Assembly (NCBI GenBank): GCA_900545005.1
Contig: UQXO01000008.1
Coordinates: 7,782-71,781 of the forward strand
Length of the DNA: 64,000 nucleotides
Direction: 5' to 3'
Origin: an uncultured Mycoplasmatota bacterium
GTDB lineage: Bacteria; Bacillota_I; Bacilli_A; RF39; UBA660
Under the pieces are notes generated by a model. The model made no database searches, was not told where the DNA came from, and was given only the letters and a program-made list of their open reading frames with translations. Both the position numbers and the translations under genes were made by a program. This document shows, piece by piece, positions 16,726 to 24,647 of this stretch (the first letter of the stretch is position 1; each line of letters opens with the position of its first letter).

Positions 16726-19008
16726 TTATTTTTTCGAACTATCTTTTTTTTCTTGAATCTTATTTGCCAACTCATTCATTTCGGCTGTAACATGATTTTT
16801 AGATGTATTTGCAATTGTTGAAAGGCCATTTTTGCCAGAAATTATTTCTCCTAAATCCTTAAAGGCATCAGGATTATTATCAGATATATTAACACTCAAT
16901 GTTTTGTCAATCGCATTTATGGCCATATCATAGGCTGGCGTTCCTTGATCATATCCGATATTATTTAGTATTTCTGATTTGTTTTCTTCTAACGCCGATT
17001 TTACAGATTTTAGTGAGTTGTAAACCGCTGCATTCATATGTTGTTTACCATCTAATCCTTCATCTGTACCAAGATTTCCAGATAATACTTCTTTTTTTCC
17101 AGCCTTAATTATGGCATCTAATTGATTTTGCATTGATATTGCTTTTGCCATATCATATTGATTACCAGTTTGTTTTGCAATTTCAGACTGATGCTCAGCC
17201 ATTTTCCTCAACTCTGCAATAGTGTAACTATTATTGTCTACATCATGCTCTATACCAGAGCTATCCTTAAATTTGAATTTTTTAACTATAAACTTTGCAT
17301 TACTTTCGTTCTTTGTCACAACGTCTCCAGCGGCAGTGTCAGCGGCTTTTAATGCATCTGTTACAGTTGATATATTTTTATTAGATTTCTGTAAGTGAGA
17401 ATACATTGCCTCATCTGGAGATAAAAAGCTTCCAACTTTGCTCCTAACATCGTTTAAATGTGCTCTAGCGTTCCAAAATGGTTTGCCATCATTATGAGCG
17501 TCTCTGTATTCCTCTCTTTTTAATTTTGCTTCCATTGCTGCATCAGCGCCTTCTCCTGCGTATTTAGCAACATCACTCCATTTTTTAGAGTCTTTGCCTT
17601 TAATGAATGCTCTAGCACCTCCGCTTGCAGCACCGGCTACAGTTGAAGCAGCGGTTGCTGCAGCACCACCTAAGCCTTTAAATATTGCCCCTTTTTTATC
17701 TCCGTTCTTCCAAGCAGTAGAAGCATTATTCCAAACTTTTCGACCAGTTGCACTAAGATTTCTGGTACCTGCCGTAACCATTCCACCAGCTGCGCCAAGC
17801 ATTTGAAGACCACCTGTTTCAGCCAATGCGTTGCCAAGTCCAAGCTTAAATCCTTTGCTATCAAATCCTGGTAATAAATCTGAAATAAATTTAGGTAGTT
17901 GTTTTAAGAACGCAAATATACCTAATATATATACGGCCTGAGCTAATAATTTTGTTGCTCCCCCAATTGTATTTGCACCACAAACAACTTCGTTCATACC
18001 CTTACCAAATATCCATGGTCTTAAATATTTTATAGCATAGAAGGCAAAAGTCATTGCTATAACTCTTACAAAAACTTCCATAAAACAAGATGTTGTTTTC
18101 TTTAACCAATTATCGAATACTTTCTTTTGACCTGGAATTACCATAGAAAATATAGGTAGCGGCGCTATCAATTGCAAATATGCCAATTTTACAGAACGCA
18201 CACCCATATCTATAACGAAGCCAAGTAAAACATATGCACAATATAAACCGGCAATTGTCGACAATAAAAATAAATATTTAATTGTTCCTTCATGAACAGA
18301 AACATCGAAGCCATTCAGTTCTTCAGCTATAGTACCCTCTCCAGATTCAATCGATTGGAAAGCATCATATAAGCTTTTATTATTGTTGTAGTTTGTAATG
18401 TTCTGAGCTACAGTTGCCCATACTGAATCATCAACTCCATTAGTGTTGCTAATTGTGGTTCCATCACCAGTATCTTCTTCATATTTTGCAATATAATAAA
18501 AACTCTTAAATAAAAGTAGTTCTAGCTGATTTCCCATATTTGCATTGGAATCACTATCACTATTCACATTATTTCCAAGAAAAAGCTTTTCTATTAAATT
18601 ACTGCACAATACAGTTTTTTGAAAATCATATGCATAATTAAATATACTTGGCACTATAGCTATTCCGATTATTGCAAAGATTATGTTTTTCACAATTCCT
18701 GTAATAGATGAATTTTTGCCTTTTGTTGCATTTTCGGGATTAATAATCGCACATATCAAGGCATAAGCGACAAAGAACATTGCTATTACGCCAATTAAAA
18801 TATATACTCGATTAGCTATATCTTTCATTTCATCGCTTTCAAAAATTCTAATTTGGCTCATAAAGCTAAACATTTGATAAGCGTAAGAAATGAAACTATA
18901 TATTGCGCTATCAATTATCAAAAATAAATATCTAATTAACTTCATTAAGAAGCCGCCAATATCTAAATTTTTAAGATAATATAATAAATCATTTTTTAAG
19001 ATAAACAT
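16726..19008 (-). CDS. VirB6/TrbL-like polytopic channel protein
   Basis: The 760-residue protein has membrane segments at about 24-45, 67-90, 105-127, 228-250 and three to four more up to about 400, with an extracytoplasmic loop (about 135-225). Residues 400-760 form a soluble Ala/Lys-rich, partly coiled tail. This is the plan of TrbL/VirB6 proteins, the central inner-membrane part of the channel. Start at the first ATG, which has AAAGGAG 8 nt before it; an ATG 21 codons in has a poorer site. It lies 13 bp after a VirB2-like gene and 15 bp before the PrgI-like gene. Confidence 0.83.
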   Translation of the reverse strand: MFILKNDLLYYLKNLDIGGFLMKLIRYLFLIIDSAIYSFISYAYQMFSFMSQIRIFESDEMKDIANRVYILIGVIAMFFVAYALICAIINPENATKGKNSSITGIVKNIIFAIIGIAIVPSIFNYAYDFQKTVLCSNLIEKLFLGNNVNSDSDSNANMGNQLELLLFKSFYYIAKYEEDTGDGTTISNTNGVDDSVWATVAQNITNYNNNKSLYDAFQSIESGEGTIAEELNGFDVSVHEGTIKYLFLLSTIAGLYCAYVLLGFVIDMGVRSVKLAYLQLIAPLPIFSMVIPGQKKVFDNWLKKTTSCFMEVFVRVIAMTFAFYAIKYLRPWIFGKGMNEVVCGANTIGGATKLLAQAVYILGIFAFLKQLPKFISDLLPGFDSKGFKLGLGNALAETGGLQMLGAAGGMVTAGTRNLSATGRKVWNNASTAWKNGDKKGAIFKGLGGAAATAASTVAGAASGGARAFIKGKDSKKWSDVAKYAGEGADAAMEAKLKREEYRDAHNDGKPFWNARAHLNDVRSKVGSFLSPDEAMYSHLQKSNKNISTVTDALKAADTAAGDVVTKNESNAKFIVKKFKFKDSSGIEHDVDNNSYTIAELRKMAEHQSEIAKQTGNQYDMAKAISMQNQLDAIIKAGKKEVLSGNLGTDEGLDGKQHMNAAVYNSLKSVKSALEENKSEILNNIGYDQGTPAYDMAINAIDKTLSVNISDNNPDAFKDLGEIISGKNGLSTIANTSKNHVTAEMNELANKIQEKKDSSKK

Positions 19009-19021
19009 TTTATAACTCCTT

Positions 19022-19717
19022 TCAGCTTAATATTCCACAAGTCCCATATATATTTGTCCATTTTAAAATAATGTCCAAAATGCTAGGAAAAACAAATAAT
19101 AAAACTGCATATATGACTCTTTGAGCGGTTTTTTTAAGCATTTTTTGCAAAGCGTCTTTATCGCCGCTTGTAGTAGCTTTAATTAAATCTAAAATAGTAG
19201 TAACAATTACTAATATAGGACCGCAAAATTGAATAAACTTTAAAGTTTGAGCTAAAAAATGTGCTACTGTATTAGATTTAGTTTGGTCGCCAAGAAGACC
19301 GCCACAAGTTGTATTGTTATCATCATAACCATCTTGGGAGTTATTATTATTACTGGAAGTGTTATTGGAGTTATTATCAAAATTATTATCTCTTAAAATT
19401 TTATCATCAAATAGTTTAGCTGTATTCTCAACTTTTACAGTTTCGAAATTTCCGTCACAAATTAAATGAATTGTGGGTGATCCCATTTTAGGTATCTCAG
19501 TGACATAAACAATTGGTATTCCACTATCAGTTGTATCCAACTTCAAATAATCCCACCCCATATCCTGACCATCATCATTTTCAGGTTCACATTTTGAATA
19601 ATTAGAAAATAATATGAAACTGTGGTCATTGCTTATAGTTCTAGCATAAGTAGTTTTCAAGCCAAGAAAAAATATTAAGACAGTTGCTGCTATATAAATT
19701 ACTATTTGTTTCTTCAT
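19022..19717 (-). CDS. VirB2-like pilin with extended extracellular N-terminal domain
   Basis: The 231-residue protein has a signal peptide (1-25, ending TTYA), an outside domain of about 130 residues with an Asn/Ser-rich linker, and then two membrane segments (about 161-180 and 193-215) separated by a basic loop (ATTSGDKDALQKMLKKTAQR) and followed by PSILDIILKW. This second half matches the neighbouring protein at 19787-20188 and the T4SS pilin (VirB2/TrbC) layout. The added domain suggests a specialised or tip pilin (inference). A TATAAT box lies about 15 bp upstream of a GAGAGG ribosome site. Confidence 0.75.
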   Translation of the reverse strand: MKKQIVIYIAATVLIFFLGLKTTYARTISNDHSFILFSNYSKCEPENDDGQDMGWDYLKLDTTDSGIPIVYVTEIPKMGSPTIHLICDGNFETVKVENTAKLFDDKILRDNNFDNNSNNTSSNNNNSQDGYDDNNTTCGGLLGDQTKSNTVAHFLAQTLKFIQFCGPILVIVTTILDLIKATTSGDKDALQKMLKKTAQRVIYAVLLFVFPSILDIILKWTNIYGTCGILS

Positions 19718-19747
19718 AAAGTACCTCTCACCCCTAGATTATAGCAT

Positions 19748-19778
19748 AAAAAAAATGATATTTAAATTAAAATATCAT
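19748..19778 (-). terminator. Terminator after major VirB2-like pilin
   Basis: Minus-strand 9-bp stem ATGATATTT / AAATATCAT (arms 19778-19770 and 19763-19755), loop TAATTT, followed by TTTTTTT. It starts 8 bp past the stop of the gene at 19787. Confidence 0.88.
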
Positions 19779-19786
19779 TTAAATTT

Positions 19787-20188
19787 CTAATTGTTACAAT
19801 ATGGTGAATTTTTTTCGCCTAAAACGTATGACCAGCAGCATCTCCAACCCTTTGCATCATCTGTTTTAGTAGTATCACTTGATGGTGTACCGGCAACTGC
19901 CGTCATTAATGCCCCAACAATTGATGGAATAAAGAATACTAAAATACCTGCTACACAACGCATTGCAAATTCTTTTAAATGCTTAGTTACTTCATCTGGT
20001 TTACCAGCAACTACTGATTTACCAACATCTAACATACCGAAGATTATTAATAGTAGAGGAATAACAATCTTAAAAATTGTTACAACATAGCCAACTAATA
20101 CTAAAAATGATTGTAACTGTTCGCAAACAGAACCGGCAGTCACTTGATCTTCAAGAACATTTATTAACATACCTAATGACATAAACAT
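19787..20188 (-). CDS. VirB2-like pilin, monocistronic (candidate major subunit)
   Basis: The 133-residue protein has membrane segments at about 28-54 and 76-98 joined by a short basic loop (GKSVVAGKPDEVTKHLKEFAMR) with FFIPSIVGAL after it, the pattern of T4SS pilins. The C-terminal 30 residues carry Cys117, Cys118 and Cys131. There is no cleavable signal peptide, only a short N-terminal stretch. It is the only gene between a perfect TTGACA promoter and a strong terminator and has a GAGGAG ribosome site, as expected for a major pilus subunit. The next gene (19022-19717) is its longer paralogue. Confidence 0.8.
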   Translation of the reverse strand: MFMSLGMLINVLEDQVTAGSVCEQLQSFLVLVGYVVTIFKIVIPLLLIIFGMLDVGKSVVAGKPDEVTKHLKEFAMRCVAGILVFFIPSIVGALMTAVAGTPSSDTTKTDDAKGWRCCWSYVLGEKNSPYCNN

Positions 20189-20208
20189 CTCCTCATTTCT
20201 CTAAATAA

Positions 20209-20237
20209 ATATTACACTAAAATATATACATTGTCAA
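20209..20237 (-). promoter_or_regulatory. Consensus sigma-A promoter for the major pilin
   Basis: Minus strand TTGACA (20237-20232), 17-nt spacer, TAATAT (20214-20209), 20 nt before the ATG at 20188. The -35 lies just after the stop of the TadZ-like gene. Confidence 0.85.
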
Positions 20238-20242
20238 GAAGA

Positions 20243-21289
20243 TTACTCATCCTTAACGATACCAAATAACTTACCTACAGGCTTTTTAGCCCCACTAGTA
20301 GGGGTTTGTTTATCAAATCCCATTTTATATAGTAAGTTATTAAGAATAGGGTTCTTTTCTTTCTTATCATCTAAAGGAGGAATTGTTTCAAAGACCTTAC
20401 AACGTGATTCATATTCAAAGTCTTTAACATCTTTATCAGATAATAGACACTTATTGAGTATTAATTTATAATTCTTCATCTTAGTTAAAACCATTCGATC
20501 AGTTCTTATTAACTTATTTAACTTAATAGTAGAAGGTTCTATTAAATGAAGCACTTCACTAATAGAGGCTACTTTAGGAGACTCATTAATATCAACTAAG
20601 ATAATATCATAAGTATTATTTGGATTCTTAATAATAGAATCTAACTCACTAGTTGTAACACTACGCATATCTTGATCATTAAAGTACATAAAATCATTCT
20701 TATCTACTTCAATAGCTAAAGTCTTATAATTACCTTCTAATTGTTTTTTCAACATATAAGTTAAGGTGGTAGCACCAGCATGTTCAGTTAAATTCTTAAT
20801 AGCGATTACTCTACTTCCCATAAATACTCTATTAATAGAGTCATTTAGGAAGTTAGAATTCATACTACCTGGTTCTAAATTAACATTCATATTACTATTA
20901 GGAGTTCCTCCTAACATATGATATCTAGCTACATCTTTATAGGTGTTAGGATTATCAATTAAATATACTAAAGAATCAATACTTCTAGTAAAGTTATAAA
21001 TTCCCATAGATACTAATTCTGATAAGTATGTAGGTGAATTTACTTCTTTAGAATCATCTAGAAGTAATATAACCTTATTCATATCAAGTCCAAATGATAA
21101 CTTTTGGATATTGTTTATATCTTTATAATTTTTTACAGCTGTGATATCTAAAATCATTTTATTAAAGAAAAAATTTTGAAAATTACTAACAATGACATCG
21201 GCATCATATTCACCACGAACATTTTTAATAATGTCGATAGGCAAATTAGTTAGCATTTCACTATAACGATTAGATATTATTACATTCAT
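20243..21289 (-). CDS. TadZ/CpaE-like ATPase with atypical P-loop
   Basis: The 348-residue cytoplasmic protein has two parts. Residues 1-120 look like a degenerate receiver domain (DADVIVSN, VILLLDDS, LVSMGIYNF). Residues about 158-320 form a MinD/ParA-like fold with TEHAGATTLT (168-177) in place of GGxGKTT, then LAIEVDKND and IILVDINES. TadZ/CpaE proteins, which localise Tad pili, have this receiver plus deviant-Walker plan. It follows four pilin-like genes by 17 bp. No TadA motor or TadB/TadC platform gene is in the window, so it may work with the VirB4/VirD4 ATPases instead (inference). Confidence 0.72.
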   Translation of the reverse strand: MNVIISNRYSEMLTNLPIDIIKNVRGEYDADVIVSNFQNFFFNKMILDITAVKNYKDINNIQKLSFGLDMNKVILLLDDSKEVNSPTYLSELVSMGIYNFTRSIDSLVYLIDNPNTYKDVARYHMLGGTPNSNMNVNLEPGSMNSNFLNDSINRVFMGSRVIAIKNLTEHAGATTLTYMLKKQLEGNYKTLAIEVDKNDFMYFNDQDMRSVTTSELDSIIKNPNNTYDIILVDINESPKVASISEVLHLIEPSTIKLNKLIRTDRMVLTKMKNYKLILNKCLLSDKDVKDFEYESRCKVFETIPPLDDKKEKNPILNNLLYKMGFDKQTPTSGAKKPVGKLFGIVKDE

Positions 21290-21306
21290 TTTATTTTCCT
21301 TTCTTA

Positions 21307-21816
21307 CTAATATCTAAATAGACACCTACTATTATTACAATCATAAGTAGCATCCATTTCGATAGTAGTGCCTTTGGCTCCGAAATCTATTATATCCCCA
21401 ATAACAGGTAAATTCAATGAAAAGAAGAGATTGACATCATAGTAACTACGGCCTAATTTACCCTCATAATAGTTAGTTGTTTTTTTAACACAATAATAAT
21501 ATTTACTATTATCTCCATCCAAAACATAAGTAAAACCAGAATTATCTGTGGTGTCAAGGCTATTAGCTCCATAACTTCCAGCAGCACAATGTCCTTTAGC
21601 ACTATAACCATTACTAATAAGATAATTATTAATAATCCCAATAGCGCCAGTAGGTCCTTCAGTTAATCCTTCTTTTCTTTCGATAATACTTATTACATCA
21701 TTTTTAGCTTTAAATACTTTATAATAACTAACAGAGACTGTTAAGTAAGAGACAAAGATTAAAACAAAGATAATTATTATTTGAAATTCCCAGGTTGCAC
21801 TCATAGATTCTTTCAT
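21307..21816 (-). CDS. Pilin-like protein 4 (MKES N-terminus)
   Basis: The 169-residue protein starts MKESMSATWEF and has one membrane helix at about 12-32. A helix (KAKNDVISIIERKEG) leads into an extracellular domain with Cys pairs and the motif YYDVNLFFSLNLPVIGD. It is a paralogue of the gene just upstream (21816-22313), with shared YYDV..FF.L..P.I..... This is the TadE/pseudopilin-like plan of an N-terminal helix plus a globular head. No clear prepilin peptidase site is present. The start overlaps the previous stop as TGATG. Confidence 0.65.
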   Translation of the reverse strand: MKESMSATWEFQIIIIFVLIFVSYLTVSVSYYKVFKAKNDVISIIERKEGLTEGPTGAIGIINNYLISNGYSAKGHCAAGSYGANSLDTTDNSGFTYVLDGDNSKYYYCVKKTTNYYEGKLGRSYYDVNLFFSLNLPVIGDIIDFGAKGTTIEMDATYDCNNSRCLFRY

Positions 21817-22313
21817 CAGCTACAACCCCCATTTTCTTTAGGACAATAAACAATCTTGGTATTTCCTCTTAAATTGAAATTAAAAACACTATTGATAATA
21901 GGCATATCTAGAGCAAAGAATACTTTAACATCATAATAAGCAGCATTGGGAAATTGACCAGTTGGGTCATTAAGATTATAGTTAATGCTATGAGTAGTAA
22001 TACAAATCATTCCTTTATCACTATCAGTTAATTCTCCACTAGTTTGAATAGCTTTAGAAGTAATACTACCGTCATTATAATCAACTGTATCACATCTACC
22101 GGTAGAGCGATATCCGACTTTATCCATATATTCTTTGATCTCCGTTAAGGCATCATCACCTAAACCATTATGTTTCTGAATAATGGTAATTATTTCATTC
22201 TTAACGTTATAAGCTTTAGTTTGATTTAACATTATACATAAATAGCCAGTAAACACTAAGATAAATAAAATAACAATATTAGTTAAACTTAATACTCCAA
22301 TTGATTCTTTCAT
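21816..22313 (-). CDS. Pilin-like protein 3 (MKES N-terminus)
   Basis: The 165-residue protein starts MKESIGVLSLTN with a membrane helix at about 11-29, then an amphipathic helix (VKNEIITIIQKHNGLGD) and a head domain with three or more Cys and YYDVKVFFALDMPIINS. It resembles its downstream neighbour and is likely another minor subunit of the same fibre. It ends in a TGA that overlaps the next ATG, evidence that TGA is a stop here. Function inferred from size, topology and position only. Confidence 0.65.
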   Translation of the reverse strand: MKESIGVLSLTNIVILFILVFTGYLCIMLNQTKAYNVKNEIITIIQKHNGLGDDALTEIKEYMDKVGYRSTGRCDTVDYNDGSITSKAIQTSGELTDSDKGMICITTHSINYNLNDPTGQFPNAAYYDVKVFFALDMPIINSVFNFNLRGNTKIVYCPKENGGCS

Positions 22314-22319
22314 TTTCCA

Positions 22320-22553
22320 TTACCCCTTCCATACGCAGTTGAATTTTTTATCGGGATCTTTATACCAGCATTGTACAGTTTTACAGCCTTCTGGATCAGT
22401 GCATTTTTCACAAATAGCCGCTTGGCACTTAGTATTGGCTGTCATATTATTTTTTATGGTTGGCCAGATAAGCGTATAGAAAAAAGCCATTAGCGCTGCT
22501 ACGGCCATTACTACTATTACCGTTAAATTTAGTTCTCCAGTGGCTTCTTTCAT
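22320..22553 (-). CDS. Pilin-like protein 2, Cys-rich
   Basis: The 77-residue protein starts MKEATGELNLTVIVVMAVAAL, with a single helix at about 10-30 and then a short head with six Cys (43, 48, 51, 57, 62, 73), enough for three disulfides. Its first 30 residues are nearly the same as those of the gene at 22572-22829. Typical type IV pilins have a Glu five residues after the cleavage site; here Glu7 directly follows Gly6, so processing by a standard prepilin peptidase is uncertain. Confidence 0.68.
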   Translation of the reverse strand: MKEATGELNLTVIVVMAVAALMAFFYTLIWPTIKNNMTANTKCQAAICEKCTDPEGCKTVQCWYKDPDKKFNCVWKG

Positions 22554-22571
22554 ATCTTATTCTCCTATTTA

Positions 22572-22829
22572 TTAATTGTCTTTGTTGTTTCCATCTGCTC
22601 TTTCGTAATATGACTTGCAGTTAATAGTATCTTCTGATACATCACCATTTTCATCTGTATAATGGCACACATAACTTGAGTCGCATTGAACAGCTTGAGA
22701 GCAATGTGTACTAGCTTTAATACTTCCTTGAATATTAGGCCATACAAAGGCATAGAAGAATGCAGCGACAGCAGCAATAGCTACTACTGTTACAACAGTC
22801 ATATTTAATTCACCAGTTGCTTCTTTCAT
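22572..22829 (-). CDS. Pilin-like protein 1 (first gene of the pilus operon)
   Basis: The 85-residue protein starts MKEATGELNMTVVTVVAIAA, with one membrane helix (about 9-31) and a small head with four Cys (43, 49, 55, 71). It is the first gene after a clear promoter, with an AGGAGG ribosome site 11 nt before the ATG. It and the three genes after it share the MKE[AS] start. High expression suggests a main fibre subunit, but the VirB2-like protein at 19787-20188 is a rival for that role. Confidence 0.72.
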   Translation of the reverse strand: MKEATGELNMTVVTVVAIAAVAAFFYAFVWPNIQGSIKASTHCSQAVQCDSSYVCHYTDENGDVSEDTINCKSYYERADGNNKDN

Positions 22830-22859
22830 ATATTATTATTCCTCCTATCTTATAAGAGT

Positions 22860-22888
22860 ATTATATAATTTTTTTTATTTATGCGCAA
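22860..22888 (-). promoter_or_regulatory. Promoter of the pilin-like operon
   Basis: Minus strand TTGCGC (22888-22883), 17-nt spacer, TATAAT (22865-22860), 30 nt upstream of the ATG at 22829. Confidence 0.75.
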
Positions 22889-23008
22889 GTAGTTGAAAAA
22901 AATAATTTTAAAAGCAAAAAGTCGACCATTTTTTCAATTTAATTTTACCATTTACATATTATTGCGAGATTAAAGTTAAAATTGCTAAATTACACAGTTT
23001 TTACTATT

Positions 23009-23037
23009 AAAAACACTTAAGAGTATAACCCTTAAGT
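23009..23037 (-). terminator. Terminator after hypothetical gene 23045-23485
   Basis: Minus-strand 7-bp stem ACTTAAG / CTTAAGT (arms 23037-23031 and 23021-23015) followed by GTTTTT. It separates the trmD operon from the pilus locus. Confidence 0.65.
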
Positions 23038-23044
23038 ATAAATA

Positions 23045-23485
23045 TTATCTAGACTTACCACTTCTCATCGTCTCAGATTCGCTTCTAAATGAACTCATCT
23101 TAATAGCAAAATCTTTACTACGAATTTGATTTTCAATTAATCTTAATTTTTCTAAGAATAATCTTTCTTTTTCTTTACTCAAGAATTTTTGATAACGATT
23201 AAGTAATATTCCTTTTAACATGGCTACTTCATCTAAGACAATGGCCGTATCGGTACTAGTGGCATCTTCATTATTTATTACATACATGGCATATTTAAGT
23301 AAGGCTTTAAATTTATCATTAAATTTAATAGACAAGATATTATCAGTTAAAGATTTATCAACTACTAGAACTTTATTAACGCTGATAATAGTTTTATTCT
23401 TTTTAGGTTTAAACTCACATCCTTCGAGATGAGGAGTACTATAAAGGGATAATTTTTCATTATTTTTACTTAGAATATAAGCCAT
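23045..23485 (-). CDS. Hypothetical protein in the trmD operon
   Basis: The 146-residue soluble protein has no recognised family. The N-terminal half looks beta-rich (ISVNKVLVVDKSL), followed by a helical stretch LLKYAMYVINNED and a long basic helix (about 95-135, KFLSKEKERLFLEKLRLIENQIRS). It starts 2 bp after the trmD stop, ends before a terminator and is thus the last gene of the tmk-trmH-rimM-trmD transcript. Confidence 0.6.
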   Translation of the reverse strand: MAYILSKNNEKLSLYSTPHLEGCEFKPKKNKTIISVNKVLVVDKSLTDNILSIKFNDKFKALLKYAMYVINNEDATSTDTAIVLDEVAMLKGILLNRYQKFLSKEKERLFLEKLRLIENQIRSKDFAIKMSSFRSESETMRSGKSR

Positions 23486-23487
23486 AG

Positions 23488-24156
23488 TTATCTTCTTTCT
23501 AATAAATCCGGACGACGTTCTTGGGTTTTTTTAACTCGCATTTCTTCACGCCACTTAGCTATTTTTTGATGATCACCACTAAGTAATACTTCGGGAACAG
23601 CCATATTTTGATAAACAGCTGGCTTAGTATAGGTAGGATAATCCAAAAGATTGTCTTCAAATGATTCACTATTTAAAGATTCTTCGTTAATAGCACCACT
23701 TAGAAGTCTTACCACAGAATCGGTTATAACACACGCTGCTAATTCCCCACCAGTTAAAATATAATCCCCGATACTAAGTTCTAAATCAGCAATGGTTCTA
23801 ATGCGTTCATCAAAGCCTTCATAATGACCACAAATAATGATTAAGTGTTTTTTTAATTTTAATTCTTTAGCTATTTTTTGATTATAAGTTTTACCATCTG
23901 GAGTTACTAAGATAACGATACTATCAGGAGTTTTTAAGGATTCTACACACTTAAATATAGGGTCACATTGTAAGACCATTCCCGCGCCTCCTCCGTAAGG
24001 AGTATCATCTACTTGATTATTTGATCTTACAGAAAATTTTCTAAAATTATGAAGATTTATTTCTACAAGACCTTTTTCAACACTTCTTTTGATAATTGAT
24101 TCATTAAAATAACCACTTATCATCTCAGGAAACAATGTTAATATATCTATTTTCAT
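23488..24156 (-). CDS. trmD: tRNA (guanine37-N1)-methyltransferase
   Basis: The 222-residue SPOUT-fold enzyme makes m1G37 in tRNAs reading CNN codons, preventing +1 frameshifts. Visible motifs: start MKIDILTLFPEM, DDTPYGGGAGMV, the SAM knot CGHYEGFDER and SIGDYILTGGE. Length is slightly below the usual 240, lost at the C-terminus, but the end KKTQERRPDLL is the family end. The ATG overlaps the rimM stop (ATGA). Confidence 0.96.
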   Translation of the reverse strand: MKIDILTLFPEMISGYFNESIIKRSVEKGLVEINLHNFRKFSVRSNNQVDDTPYGGGAGMVLQCDPIFKCVESLKTPDSIVILVTPDGKTYNQKIAKELKLKKHLIIICGHYEGFDERIRTIADLELSIGDYILTGGELAACVITDSVVRLLSGAINEESLNSESFEDNLLDYPTYTKPAVYQNMAVPEVLLSGDHQKIAKWREEMRVKKTQERRPDLLERR

Positions 24157-24647
24157 AAGATTAAAGCACCCCCATTATTAGTTATAATTTTCTTATTCTT
24201 AACATCTACATTTTTTATATAATCAGATTTCAAAGGAATATAAAATATCTTCTTACCTTTTATTTCTAAAAGAGTATTACCATTATCTAGATAATAGTCT
24301 TTTACTACTCCTAAAAGTTCATCATTATCAAATACTTCCATTCCAATTAAGTCATTTAGTAAATAATCATCTTCGTTTATCTTTAAGATACTCCTATTAA
24401 TATAAACTAATTGTCCTTTTAATTCTAAGACTTCATTAATATTATTATATCCCTTAAAAGTTACCATCTCAAATATCTTATGATGACGATAACTATTTAT
24501 GACATATTCTTTCTTTAAAGAACCAACATACAAAGATACATTATTCTTGAATACTTTATCTTTATATTCAAAATCACTTAAAATCCTAAGTTCACCCTTA
24601 ATACCATGAGTATTAACAATTTTACCAATACAAACATAATTATTCAT
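24153..24647 (-). CDS. rimM: Ribosome maturation factor RimM
   Basis: The 164-residue 16S processing factor binds S19 during assembly of the 30S head. N-terminal RimM domain starts VCIGKIVNTHGIKGELR; the C-terminal PRC-barrel part begins LLNDLIGMEVFDND. Gene order rimM-trmD is the standard one. It ends in TGA within an ATGA overlap and overlaps the upstream methyltransferase gene by 8 bp. Confidence 0.94.
   Translation of the reverse strand: MNNYVCIGKIVNTHGIKGELRILSDFEYKDKVFKNNVSLYVGSLKKEYVINSYRHHKIFEMVTFKGYNNINEVLELKGQLVYINRSILKINEDDYLLNDLIGMEVFDNDELLGVVKDYYLDNGNTLLEIKGKKIFYIPLKSDYIKNVDVKNKKIITNNGGALIL

Noticed and set aside
22565..22777. A 70-residue frame inside pilin gene 1
   Set aside because: Out of frame with the pilin, no ribosome site, and the pilin frame has a promoter, AGGAGG and paralogues.
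6969..22829. Integrative conjugative element
   Set aside because: No relaxase, integrase, recombinase, att repeat or change in base composition was seen around the locus; it is set between ordinary chromosomal genes.
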